A stretch of 64,000 nt of DNA from Microbacterium marinum (GCF_014204835.1 NZ_JACHMD010000001.1:248001-312000); one strand, 5' to 3'; shown: positions 55,264-63,502, counted from the stretch's first letter. The notes: generated from the letters alone by a model not told the origin. Program-made: numbers and translations.

Positions 55264-56169
55264 ATGTCGCACATCGCGAGCCAGCATCCCGCTCCCGAGC
55301 ACTTCATCCTGCATGTCTCTGACACCCACTTCGTGGGCGACGGCGACCTGCTGCACGAGCGCATCGACAGTGACAAGAACCTCGCAGAGCTGTTCGACGG
55401 CTTCACCAAGGCCAACGCCCGCCCCGAAGCGATCGTGTTCACCGGCGACCTCGCCGACACCGGCCGCCCCGACGCCTACGAGCGCCTGCGGGCCATCGTC
55501 GAGCCCGCCGCCGAGAAGCTCGGTGCCCAGGTGATCTGGGTGATGGGCAATCACGACGAGCGCGTCGCGTTCCGCCGCGGCCTGCTCGACGAGGAGGCCG
55601 ACCAGTCCGAGCCCGTCGACCGCGTCTACGACGTCAACGGTCTGCGCATCATCGCGCTCGACTCGACGGTGCCCGGGCAGCACCACGGCGAGATCAGCGA
55701 CGAGCAGTTGGCGTGGCTGCGCCGCGAGCTCGAAGTCCCCGCGCCCGACGGCACCCTCATCGCGCTGCACCACCCGCCCGTGCCGAGCCCGATCGGGCTC
55801 ATCGCCCTGGTCGAGCTGCGCGACCAGGAGCGCCTCGCCGAGGTCATCCGGGGCACCGACGTGCGCGGCATCCTGGGCGGTCACCTGCACTACTCGACCA
55901 CCAGCACGTTCGCGGGCGTGCCCGTGTCGGTCGCGTCGGCGACCTGCTACACGCAGGACCTCGCCGTCGCCTACCCCGGTGCCCGCGGCCAGGACGGCGG
56001 CCAGTCCTACAACCTCGTGCACGTCTACGGCGACCGGGTGCTGCACTCCGTCGTGCCGATCGGGCAGTTCCCGACCGTCTACGAGATGACTCCCGAGATG
56101 CTCGAGGCGTTCATGAACATGACCCCCGACGAGCAGCTCGCCGCCGTCAACGCGTCGGCGGGAGAGTAG
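55264..56169 (+). CDS. Calcineurin-like metallophosphoesterase (CpdA/GpdQ class III phosphodiesterase type)
   Basis: This 301-residue protein has all five metal-binding motifs: HVSDTHFVGD, VFTGDLADTGRPDAY, VMGNHDERVAF, ALHHPPVPSP and GGHLHYSTTSTF. The class III cyclic nucleotide / glycerophosphodiester phosphodiesterase family (CpdA, GpdQ, Rv0805) has this arrangement. No signal peptide is visible, so it is cytosolic. Together with the phosphatase and ABC remnant it suggests a former glycerophosphodiester or phosphosugar catabolic operon. Confidence 0.9.
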   Translation: MSHIASQHPAPEHFILHVSDTHFVGDGDLLHERIDSDKNLAELFDGFTKANARPEAIVFTGDLADTGRPDAYERLRAIVEPAAEKLGAQVIWVMGNHDERVAFRRGLLDEEADQSEPVDRVYDVNGLRIIALDSTVPGQHHGEISDEQLAWLRRELEVPAPDGTLIALHHPPVPSPIGLIALVELRDQERLAEVIRGTDVRGILGGHLHYSTTSTFAGVPVSVASATCYTQDLAVAYPGARGQDGGQSYNLVHVYGDRVLHSVVPIGQFPTVYEMTPEMLEAFMNMTPDEQLAAVNASAGE

Positions 56170-56223
56170 TCAGCCCGTGAACAATAATGTCTCGTATCTA
56201 CATCTCCTCGAACGGAGCAGTTC

Positions 56224-57390
56224 ATGACGGATTCCACGCTCGGCGCAGTCTCTGCGACCGCGATCACGAACACCAGGGTCTTCGACGGACACAGTCTGAG
56301 CGCCCCCACGACGGTCGTCGTCCAGCCCGACGGGCGCATCGGTGACGTATCAGCGGATGCGGTCGTCGTCGGTGCCGCTGTCGTCAACGCGGAAGGTACG
56401 GTGCTCCTTCCTGGCCTGATCGACTGTCACATGCACCTGAAGGGGCGCGAGTCCCTCGAGACGCTCGCCACGTACGGTGTCACCACCGGCCTGGACATGG
56501 CGACATGGCCCGCATCACAGTTCCAGTCGTTGCGGGGACTGAGGGGAGTCGCTGACTTCCGCACCGCCGGCATGGCGGCGACATCTCAGGGCAGCACGCA
56601 CAGCCGCATTCCGACCTATCCGGACGTCGCGCTGGTCGATTCCCCCGACAAGGCGGAGCGGTTCGTCGAGGTGCAGGTGGCAGACGGGGTGGATTACATC
56701 AAGATCATCGCCGATCTGCCCGGTCCCACCCAGGACGTGCTCGATGCACTCGTGGCTGCTGCGCACGCGCGGGGGCTCAAGGTCATCGCGCACGCAGCCC
56801 TGTACGAAGCTGTGCGTATGAGCCTCGCTGCGGGGGCCGACATGATCACCCATGCTCCACTCGACCGCGCGCTCGACGATGCGACGGCTGAGACGATGCT
56901 CGCCCAGGGCACGGTGTTCATCCCGACCTTGACGATGATGAAAGGCGTCGCCGCGAATCTCACCGCAGCGGGCGTTCCCGGTGTGAGCTATGCACACGCC
57001 CACGAGAGCACGCGCGCGATGCATGCCGCGGGCGTTCCGGTCCTGGCCGGCACCGACGCCTACATCGGGTCCTTCACACGGGCATCGCCGCCATACGGCG
57101 AGAGCATGCACGACGAAGACGCCTACATCGGGCTCCTCGAACGGGCAATGCCGCCATACGGCGAGAGCATGCACGACGAACTCGCTCTGCTCGTGGACGC
57201 CGGCCTGTCAACAGCCGAAGCGCTGCGCGCTGCCACCTCGACGGCCGCGCACGCGTTCTCACTCGACGATCGGGGGGCGATCACCCCCGGATTGCGAGCC
57301 GACCTCGTGCTGGTGGACGGCGATCCGCTCACCGACATCGCTGCCGCGCGTCGCGTTCTGCGTGTGTGGTGCGGCGGCATCGAGGTGTGA
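56224..57390 (+). CDS. Amidohydrolase family protein with a 21-residue tandem duplication
   Basis: This 388-residue metal-dependent hydrolase has a cytosolic amidohydrolase fold: VLLPGLIDCHMHLKGRESLE (HxH metal pair), KIIADLPGPTQ (metal-bridging Lys), LKVIAHAAL and DMITHAPLDRAL (His ligands), and AGVPVLAGTDAYIGS (Asp ligand). It ends with ITPGLRADLVLVDGDPLTDI. Residues 278-319 contain a near-duplicate block DAYIGxxxRAxPPYGESMHDE twice in tandem, just after the catalytic Asp. One copy is expected, so the gene probably acquired an internal 63-bp duplication. Substrate unknown (imidazolonepropionase-like/prolidase branch). Confidence 0.85.
   Translation: MTDSTLGAVSATAITNTRVFDGHSLSAPTTVVVQPDGRIGDVSADAVVVGAAVVNAEGTVLLPGLIDCHMHLKGRESLETLATYGVTTGLDMATWPASQFQSLRGLRGVADFRTAGMAATSQGSTHSRIPTYPDVALVDSPDKAERFVEVQVADGVDYIKIIADLPGPTQDVLDALVAAAHARGLKVIAHAALYEAVRMSLAAGADMITHAPLDRALDDATAETMLAQGTVFIPTLTMMKGVAANLTAAGVPGVSYAHAHESTRAMHAAGVPVLAGTDAYIGSFTRASPPYGESMHDEDAYIGLLERAMPPYGESMHDELALLVDAGLSTAEALRAATSTAAHAFSLDDRGAITPGLRADLVLVDGDPLTDIAAARRVLRVWCGGIEV
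57055..57180 (+). repeat. 63-bp tandem duplication within the amidohydrolase gene
   Basis: The first copy (57055-57117) and second copy (57118-57180) both begin GACGCCTACATCGGG and end with CCGCCATACGGCGAGAGCAT plus GCACGACGAA. The middle differs at about nine or ten bases. The frame is preserved. Confidence 0.95.
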
Positions 57391-57412
57391 GGGCGTCCTC
57401 TCGACCGCGGTG

Positions 57413-58059
57413 TCACTCCACGGCGGTGTTCGCGCCGTGGTGCCACGCGAGCACCCGGTTCTCGACGACGATGAGCAGCAGGTTGAACACGTACCCGAAG
57501 ATCCCGATGAGCACGATGCCCGACCACATGTCCGTGATCGCGAACGACCTCTGCGACTGAAGAACGAAGACGCCGATCCCGTTGCCTCCCGCCATCATCT
57601 CGCTCACGACGACCATGATGAGCGCGAGCGAAAGACTCGTGCGCATTCCGGCAAAGATCTGCGGAGCTGCCGCGGGAAGTGCGACCTGCAACTCGTAGCG
57701 GAACCAGTGGATGCCGTACACCCGGGCGGTCTCGCGCAGTCCGGGGTCCATTCCTCTGATTGCAGCTTCGGTATTGAGGAGCACGGGCCAGAGGCAGATG
57801 AAGGTGATCAGAATCACCTTCGCGGTGTCGTCGAGGCCCAGCACGATGATGACGAGGGGAATCAACGCGACCGCAGGGATCGCGCGCAGGAACTCGAGCA
57901 CGGGTGCGAACATCGCCTGGAGGCGGTGCGCCTGACCGAGAACGAACCCCACGACCACGCCGATGACCACAGCGCCGATGAACCCGATCATCATCCTGGA
58001 AAGACTCGGCAAGACGTCGCTCGCCATCCGCGCGAAGAGCCAGTTCTCCTGGAAAGCGA
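57413..58059 (-). pseudogene. ABC transporter permease (nitrate/sulfonate/taurine type), 5' end lost
   Basis: This frame reads to its normal C-terminus (HHGANTAVE). It shows the BPD_transp_1 domain with the EAA-like loop (GMDPGLRETARVYGIHWFRY, ALPAAAPQIFAGMRTSLSLA), characteristic of SsuC/TauC/NrtB. The 5' end stops at the target site of the IS5-type element (58,060): only AFQENWLFARMASDVLPSL of the N-terminal part remains. The first membrane helix is lost. An internal ATG at 58027 could give a 204-residue fragment, unlikely to function. No ATPase or binding-protein partner is present nearby. Confidence 0.85.
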
Positions 58060-58063
58060 CTAG

Positions 58064-59003
58064 GGCGTGTCTCCCAAAGGTTTGGGCTGGTCGCTGGAAC
58101 GCTCGGTGTGTGTCTCGAACGGAGTTGCTGACTGATGCGCAGTGGGAGCTGATTGCTCCGTTGATGCCGTCCTCGCAGGGGCGTCGTGGTCGGCCGTTCG
58201 CCGATCATCGCACCGTGGTGGAGGGCATCATCTATCGCTACCGGACCGGGATCGCGTGGCGGGACTTACCCGGGTGCTTCGGGCCGTGGCAGACGGTGTG
58301 GAAGCGGCACCGCCGCTTCAGCGGTGATGGGACGTGGGACAAGATCCACAGCGTCCTGCTGGCCCATGCCGACGCCGCCGGGCTGATCGACTGGGAAGTC
58401 TCGGTGGACTCCACGATCAACCGCGCCCATCAGCACGCCACCAACCTGCCCCGGGACACAGGGGGACCTGACGAATTACACGAATCTGCGCATCGAGCCG
58501 CCTGATCACGCCATCGGCCGCTCCCGCGGCGGCCTGTCGACGAAGATCCACCACCTGTGCGACGGGAACATGCGGCCGCTGGTGATGCTGCTCGGGCCCG
58601 GGCAGGGCGGGGACTCCCCGATGTTCGAGCACGTGATGAACGCCCTGCGGGTACCGCGCCTGGGTGGGGGCCGGCCACGCACCAGGCCCGACCGGGCGCT
58701 GGGTGACAAGGCTTACTCTTCCCGGGCCAACCGCAAGCTGTTGCGCCGGCGCGGCATCCAGGCCGTCATCCCCGAACGCGATGATCAGATCGCCAACCGC
58801 AAGCGCCGCGGCGCCAAGGGTGGTCGCCCGGTCACCTACGACACCGAGGCCTACAAGCGCCGCAACGTCGTCGAGCGCGGATTCAACATCTTCAAGCAAT
58901 GGCGCGCCTTGGCCACCCGCTACGACAAACTCGCCCTGACCTATCGCGGCGGCGTCGTCCTACGCGCCATCACCATCTGGCTCAAGGCTTTAAGAGACAC
59001 GCC
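58064..59003 (+). mobile_element. IS5-family insertion sequence (940 bp), with CTAG flanks
   Basis: Terminal inverted repeats are GGCGTGTCTC at the left end and GAGACACGCC at the right, with further imperfect pairing inward. Both ends are flanked by CTAG (58060-58063, 59004-59007), the apparent target duplication. Between them lie two overlapping transposase frames. The element interrupts an ABC permease gene on the left. The sequence to the right does not continue that gene. Confidence 0.88.
58110..58505 (+). CDS. IS5-family transposase, N-terminal frame
   Basis: This 131-codon frame starts at GTG 58110 (VSRTELLTDAQWELIAPLMP). It contains the IS5-type helix-turn-helix region RRGRPFADHRTVVEGIIYRY and the first catalytic Asp in EVSVDSTINRAHQHA. 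It ends at a stop at 58503-58505. Downstream the correct reading continues in the +1 frame after a G-run at 58461-58465, the likely programmed frameshift site. Confidence 0.88.
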   Translation: MSRTELLTDAQWELIAPLMPSSQGRRGRPFADHRTVVEGIIYRYRTGIAWRDLPGCFGPWQTVWKRHRRFSGDGTWDKIHSVLLAHADAAGLIDWEVSVDSTINRAHQHATNLPRDTGGPDELHESAHRAA

Positions 59004-59007
59004 CTAG
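58468..59007 (+). CDS. IS5-family transposase, C-terminal frame
   Basis: This frame continues the DDE domain. Examples are SRGGLSTKIHHLCDG and LVMLLGPGQGGDSP, the second catalytic Asp in RALGDKAYSSRA, and the Glu in RRNVVERGFNIFKQWRAL. Its stop codon TAG (59005-59007) lies in the CTAG flank, so the element relies on its target site for the stop. No independent start is evident; it is produced by frameshifting from the first frame. Confidence 0.85.
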   Translation: MTNYTNLRIEPPDHAIGRSRGGLSTKIHHLCDGNMRPLVMLLGPGQGGDSPMFEHVMNALRVPRLGGGRPRTRPDRALGDKAYSSRANRKLLRRRGIQAVIPERDDQIANRKRRGAKGGRPVTYDTEAYKRRNVVERGFNIFKQWRALATRYDKLALTYRGGVVLRAITIWLKALRDTP

Positions 59008-59065
59008 CGCCCGGGTATTGTCGGCACGATGCCGTTGCCGCGTATCCGTTGTTGAAGGGGTGAGT

Positions 59066-59719
59066 ATGTCTGCTGTTGTTGCGCGACTTGACGTGGACCT
59101 CACGGATATTGAGTGCATTGTGAAGGTCACGCGGCCACTGGTCGGAGTACCGGACTCCGTGAACTGGACGGAGTTGCCGTCGGGCGTCGCGAAGATCTCC
59201 GCTGACGCGACGTTGTACATCTTCGATGACGACGACGAGGGGGAGCCGGAGCGTCGTGTCATCGCGCGCGCTACTGCGTACACCGTCGACCTCGACCGGG
59301 TGGGTGACGTCGTTGACGTGTTCGATCAAGTAGGCGGCGAAGCATTCGAGATCACCGAGTCGATTCTCGGTGATGAGAACGTCTTCGAGTGGCTCGACTC
59401 CCGCGATCCGCTGGTTGGCGAGCAGGTGTCGCAGCTCGTGATCGTCGAGGGCGTCTTTGTGGAGCCACCGTACCGGGGTCAGCGCCTTGGTCCACGTCTG
59501 CTCACGACGCTGGTGGAGACGGTGACCGGCACGGGGAGGGAGACTCTCATCGTTCTCCGCGCGCAACCGGTGCCGTGGGAGCACCTGTCCGAGATCGAGT
59601 TTCGGCGCTCCCGAAAGAAGGTCGCTGCGTCGTACGAAAGCGTCGGGTTTGCGCACTTCCGGGACAACATCTATTGGCGTCACAACGCGTTCGTCGGGAC
59701 CGAGAACCTCGAGGCGTGA
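59066..59719 (+). CDS. GNAT-like acetyltransferase, divergent
   Basis: This 217-residue protein starts at ATG 59066 after GAAGGGG. The middle has acetyl-CoA loop-like sequence VEGVFVEPPYRGQRLGPRLL (R/Q-x-x-G-x-G/A). This is followed by GRETLIVLRAQPVPWE and the C-terminal strand SYESVGFAHFRDNIYW, which is the usual GNAT end. The first 90 residues (VARLDVDLTDIECIVKVTRP) are unlike typical GNATs. The target is unknown. It lies right beside the IS5-type element. 271 bases of non-coding DNA follow, in which I see no gene. Confidence 0.7.
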   Translation: MSAVVARLDVDLTDIECIVKVTRPLVGVPDSVNWTELPSGVAKISADATLYIFDDDDEGEPERRVIARATAYTVDLDRVGDVVDVFDQVGGEAFEITESILGDENVFEWLDSRDPLVGEQVSQLVIVEGVFVEPPYRGQRLGPRLLTTLVETVTGTGRETLIVLRAQPVPWEHLSEIEFRRSRKKVAASYESVGFAHFRDNIYWRHNAFVGTENLEA

Positions 59720-59990
59720 GTCACGCCCCCGGGTATTTGGGAACCTTCAGGTCGACCTCCCCGGCCAGGTGGCGAGCGTCGTCGGGCGGGTCCAGTTGCG
59801 GCGGGCGGTGCGCTCCGTGGTGAGATCGTGCGGAGCGGCAACGATCCACACGGTCGCTTCCCGCGTCGATCAGATCCGACGAGCCCTCACTGACTATCAC
59901 CACGATGGCTCACCAACGTCTACGACGAAGACAACCCGGCCGGATCCTCCACCACACCAGGGGACAGGACCATCAATCAAGAAGGGTTTC

Positions 59991-60284
59991 TCATGCAGTC
60001 AGCGCCTCGAGGATGAGACCGCGCACGTGATCAAAGTCGAGGTCGGCCGGAAGCTGGAGCCACGCGTTCTTCTGACCCTTGTAGTGTGTCCCGACGCCGG
60101 CGTCAACGAGAGCCGCCGTGCGCATTGGGTCAAGCTTCACCACCACCTGCCCGCCGCTGGTCATGGCGCGCACGGCGCCACTGCTGCTTCCCGAGACGAT
60201 GAGACTGCCGCGGTGGTTCCGTGACACACCGTCAAGCGCAGTCATCTCGTGAGCGATCGTGTCGAACACTTCATCCCCAGTCAT
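59991..60284 (-). CDS. TfoX/YjbR-like small protein
   Basis: This 97-residue protein starts MTGDEVFDTIAHEMTALDGV (ATG 60284). VVVKLDPMRTAALVDAGVG followed by NAWLQLPADL and a helix DFDHVRGLILEALTA matches the TfoX N-terminal/YjbR-like pattern. These are small DNA-binding-like or unknown proteins. No neighbours suggest a role. Confidence in the family is moderate. Confidence 0.55.
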   Translation of the reverse strand: MTGDEVFDTIAHEMTALDGVSRNHRGSLIVSGSSSGAVRAMTSGGQVVVKLDPMRTAALVDAGVGTHYKGQKNAWLQLPADLDFDHVRGLILEALTA

Positions 60285-60323
60285 CACGGTTCTCCCTTCA
60301 TGCGCGGTCGACGACCCCAAAGC

Positions 60324-60503
60324 GATCCCTACAGGTGGCCCTCAGAAGAAGTGTCCCACTCAGGCTCCTTCACGCGGAAGACCACGGCGCGCAACGCTTC
60401 GGGCGCAGAGCTGCGGATCAAGGCCGCCGGGTTACCGGCTCGCAAAACGTTGGAGGACTTCGATTGGGATGCGCAGCGGAGGGCGCTCGCAGACCAGTTC
60501 TGA
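60324..60503 (+). pseudogene. Relic of IS21-type istB (ATPase helper) gene
   Basis: The open frame ends with LRIKAAGLPARKTLEDFDWD and AQRRALADQF, close to the conserved N-terminal motif of IstB helper ATPases (LPARKTLEDFDF). Only about 40 residues match, and the AAA+ core is missing. The decamer GATCCCTACA at 60324-60333 is the inverse of the sequence beside dnaB, so the relic may belong to the same lost element. Confidence 0.5.
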
Positions 60504-60556
60504 CGACCGACAGCAGTTCATCGTCAGCCGGTTCCTACAGATGTCACGCTCCGAGT

Positions 60557-60607
60557 TGTCCATTTCGCAGGGGAGATGTCTACGCGATGTCCATATGGAC
60601 CTTTCGG
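60557..60607. repeat. IS-end-like repeat copy B
   Basis: The sequence from TGTCCATTTCGCAG to the CGATGTCCATATGGAC palindrome and CTTTCGG matches the copy at 51952-52003 apart from a few base changes. It lies about 55 bases after the istB relic stop. Confidence 0.6.
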
Positions 60608-60686
60608 GGCATTGGGGCGAGTCGCTTCGGTGGGATTCGCAAAAAACGTCGAGACGCCGACTGACCGGCGCTCGTAGATTCGAAGC

Positions 60687-60971
60687 GTGTCCTCAGTCGT
60701 CCTTCCACTCACCGCTCAGCGGCATGCGGAACGTGTGAGCCGGGCACTTCACTGGATGGAGGAGCGTCTCGAGGAGCCGGTGACCCTCGCCGAGATCGCG
60801 GCGGTCGCTGGTCTTTCGCCGCATCACTTTCACCGCGTCTTCCGTGCGGTCGTGGGTGAGAACCCGAAAGCGCACCTGCGCCGGTTGCGGCTTGAGCGAG
60901 CGGTCTACCGACTCAAAGTCAGTACGGACACGGTGCTGCACATCGCGTTGGAATCGGCCGCGTCCGTTTGA
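60687..60971 (+). pseudogene. AraC-family regulator, truncated at the IS256-type element
   Basis: This frame starts at GTG 60687. It reads ALHWMEERLEEPVTLAEIAA, then LSPHHFHRVFRAVVGENPKA, and LRRLRLERAVYRLKVSTDTV, the first helix-turn-helix of an AraC domain. The second helix-turn-helix should follow TVLHIALE but the sequence ends SAASV-stop at 60971, one base before the inverted repeat of the IS256-type element. Only about 94 residues of the expected 280 or more remain. Confidence 0.85.
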
Positions 60972-62356
60972 GTGGTGGTCTTTCGCTTCGTTGCGATGAT
61001 CAGCTGTCGTTAGTTTAGGCGGCGGTGATCTCGGGGAGTATCACCGCCTCGTCGATGGTGGGGGTGGTCGCGGTGAGCTCGGTCATGGAGGCTTCGGAGA
61101 AGTAGCGGCGGTCGGCGGCTTCCCATTCGTCGTGTTGCTCGACGAGGACGGAGCCGGCCAGGCGGAGCAGGGCGGCGTTGTTCGGGAACACGCCAACGAC
61201 GTCGGTGCGGCGCTTGATCTCCCGATTGAGGCGTTCCAGCGGGTTCGTGGACCAGATCTGTCGCCAATGCCGGGCGGGGAACGCTTTGAACGCGAGGATG
61301 TCGTCACGGGCGTCGGTGAGCATCACGGCGGTCTTGGGGTGGACGCGCTCGATCATGCGCACGACTTCGTCGAACTGGGCATCGATGTGCTCGGCGTCGG
61401 GTTGGGCGAAGATCGTGCGGATCACGCTGGCGACCATCTCCTGCCGGCCCTTCGGGAGGGCGGTCAGGACGTTGCGCATGAAGTGGACGCGGCAGCGCTG
61501 CCAGGCGGCGCCCTGCAACACGGTCGCTGCGGCCTTCTTCAGTCCGGCGTGGGCGTCGGAGATCACCAGCTTCACCCCGCCCAGACCTCGTGTCTTCAAC
61601 GAGCGCAGGAACTGCTTCCAGAACTCCTCGGTCTCGCTGTCTCCGACATCGAAGCCCAGCACGACCCGCCGCCCGTCAGCGGCGACGCCGATCGCGACGA
61701 CGACCGCCTGGGACACGACACGGTGGTCGATGCGGACCTTGCAGTAGGTCGCGTCGAGGAACACGTAGGGGTAGGCGATGTCAGACAGCGAGCGGTCGCG
61801 GAACGATGCGACCTCGGCGTCGAGCCCTTGGCAGATGCGGGACACCTCGGACTTCGAGATGCCAGTGTCAGCGCCGAGCGCTTTGACGAGGTCATCGACC
61901 TTCCGGGTTGAGACGCCGTGGAGGTAGGCCTCCATCACGACCGCGAACAAGGCTTGGTCGACCCGGCGGCGCCGCTCCAGCAGCGACGGGAAGAACGACC
62001 CCTGCCGCAACTTCGGGATCCGCAACTCCAGATCCCCAGCCGTGGTCGACAGCACCCGCGGCCGGGAACCGTTGCGGGTAGTCGTGCGCTCGCTCGTGCG
62101 CTCGTAGGGGGCGGCGCCGATGAATGCGGCTGTCTCCGCGTCGATCAGCTCCTGGTAGAGCCGCTCGGTCGCGGCTCGGATGCGGTCGGTGGTGCCGGTG
62201 AGCTTCAGTTCCCCGAGCAGCTCGAGGAGGGCAGACTGGTCAAGAGCCATCGTGCGGTGTCGTCTTTCTGTGTGAGTTCTTGGTCGTTCTCACTGACCAT
62301 CGCACGATGGCTCACCCCGTCGCGGTCACGACGCCGCGGGCCCGAAAGACCACCAC
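60972..62356 (-). mobile_element. IS256-family insertion sequence
   Basis: The 14-bp perfect inverted repeats GTGGTGGTCTTTCG (60972-60985) and CGAAAGACCACCAC (62343-62356) bound an intact minus-strand transposase. The 8-bp flanks differ (CCGTTTGA left, CCCGCGGG right), so no target duplication is seen. The element is probably a recombination boundary. Confidence 0.8.
61015..62250 (-). CDS. IS256-family transposase (Mutator-like), intact
   Basis: This 411-residue protein starts MALDQSALLELLGELKLTGT. Catalytic residues are Asp in YVFLDATYCKVRIDHR, Asp in KLVISDAHAGLKKAAA and Glu in STNPLERLNREIKRRTDVV, with the H-bearing CRVHFMRNVL between. The N-terminal part includes AAPYERTSERTTTRNGSRPR, typical of IS256. 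The gene is complete and could be active. Confidence 0.95.
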   Translation of the reverse strand: MALDQSALLELLGELKLTGTTDRIRAATERLYQELIDAETAAFIGAAPYERTSERTTTRNGSRPRVLSTTAGDLELRIPKLRQGSFFPSLLERRRRVDQALFAVVMEAYLHGVSTRKVDDLVKALGADTGISKSEVSRICQGLDAEVASFRDRSLSDIAYPYVFLDATYCKVRIDHRVVSQAVVVAIGVAADGRRVVLGFDVGDSETEEFWKQFLRSLKTRGLGGVKLVISDAHAGLKKAAATVLQGAAWQRCRVHFMRNVLTALPKGRQEMVASVIRTIFAQPDAEHIDAQFDEVVRMIERVHPKTAVMLTDARDDILAFKAFPARHWRQIWSTNPLERLNREIKRRTDVVGVFPNNAALLRLAGSVLVEQHDEWEAADRRYFSEASMTELTATTPTIDEAVILPEITAA

Positions 62357-62523
62357 CCCGCGGGACTCCAGGCCCGGTAGCCGGGGAACGACTGGGCCCG
62401 GCCGGTGAAACCATGCGCCCACTCGGTGAGATCGTCCAGCCGCCCCCTGTGCGTCAGGATGGGGTGAGACACCAGCACTGCTGACCTTCGCACTGCACGG
62501 GGCGAGAACGGACCAATACTGAG

Positions 62524-62928
62524 ATGACGATGACGGTTGCTGACGTCGGCACCGATGATGGGGCTATGGCTCCTCGTGCTGACCGGCCCAAGAGGCGGAC
62601 GTTCACCGCCGAGTTCAAAGCGGCGATCCTGGCCGAGTACGACGCCGCGGACCGCTCTGGGCGTGGGGAGATCCTGCGCCGGGAGGGCCTGTACACCTCC
62701 CACATCATCGAGTGGCGCAAGGCCGCGGCCGCCGGCTCGCTGTCCGGGCTGGGCAGCAAGCCGCGGGACCGGCGCGAGCGGGAGCTGCAGGCGCTACGGG
62801 CCCGGGCGGAGAAGGCCGAGGCCGAGCTGGCCAAGACCAGGGCGGCGCTGGACCTGATGGGAAAAGCACACGCGCTCTTGGAGACGCTCTCCGAGAGCGC
62901 GGACAAGCCGCCGCGGTCGCCGCGGTGA
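62524..62928 (+). CDS. IS3-family transposase OrfA
   Basis: This 134-residue protein starts at ATG 62524 (ATG 62566, MAPRADRPKRRTFTAEFKAA, is an alternative). It has a helix-turn-helix (FTAEFKAAILAEYDAADRSG, GLYTSHIIEWRKAAAAG) and a leucine-zipper-like region (RELQALRARAEKAEAELAKT). It overlaps orfB by four bases. Confidence 0.88.
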   Translation: MTMTVADVGTDDGAMAPRADRPKRRTFTAEFKAAILAEYDAADRSGRGEILRREGLYTSHIIEWRKAAAAGSLSGLGSKPRDRRERELQALRARAEKAEAELAKTRAALDLMGKAHALLETLSESADKPPRSPR

Positions 62929-63502
62929 TCAACCCGGCCGTCGACGGGCTGGCCGAGCACGTCGGCACCGCGGCTGCGTGCGCGCTGCTGGGTCGCTCCC
63001 GCGCCAGTCACTACCGGGCCAAGAACCCGCCACCGCCACGTCCACGGACACCGCGGCCGGCACCGGCGAACAAGCTGTCCGCCGCCGAGCGGGCCCACGT
63101 GCTGGCCGTGTTGACCAGCCAGCGGTTCGCGGACAAGTCGGTCGCCCAGGTCTGGGCCACGCTGCTGGACGAGGGCACCTACCTGTGCTCGATGTCCACG
63201 ATGCACCGGATCCTGCGCGAGCACGACATGGCCGGGGAACGGCGCCGGCAGGCGAGCCACCCGCCCCGGACCCGGCCCGAGCTCGTCGCGACGGCGCCGG
63301 GGCAGGTGTGGAGTTGGGACATCACAAAGCTCAAGGGGCCGGAGCGGGGCGTGTACTACGACCTGTACGTCGTGCTCGACATCTTCTCCAGGTTCGTCGT
63401 GGGCTGGACCATCGCGGCCCGCGAGGACGCCGAGATCGCCAAGAACCTGCTCGAGCACGCCATGGGCATCCATGGCGTGCCGGAGGCGATCCACGCCGAC
63501 AG
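62925..63502 (+). pseudogene. IS3-family transposase OrfB, 3' part lost
   Basis: From GTG 62925 the frame reads VINPAVDGLAEHV and later WSWDITKLKGPERGVYYDLY (first catalytic Asp) and VVLDIFSRFVVGWTIAARED, to EAIHADSE (second Asp, at about 63,500). The expected RGTSMTSK and the final DDE Glu are missing. The frame then runs into IS110 left-end sequence. The IS3 element is therefore cut by the next insertion and inactive. Confidence 0.88.

Noticed and set aside
58990..59283. Possible N-terminal continuation of the ABC permease to the right of the IS5-type element
   Set aside because: The frame that would join across CTAG is hydrophilic and lacks the expected first membrane helix.
59720..59990. 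Plus- and minus-strand frames in the gap after the GNAT-like gene
   Set aside because: None has a start with RBS or any recognisable motif.
62326..62523. Minus-strand frame reading HPILTHRGRLDDLTEWAHGF across the IS256 end
   Set aside because: It runs through the inverted repeat of the IS256-type element, has no clear start with RBS, and could not be matched to a family; it may be a relic.
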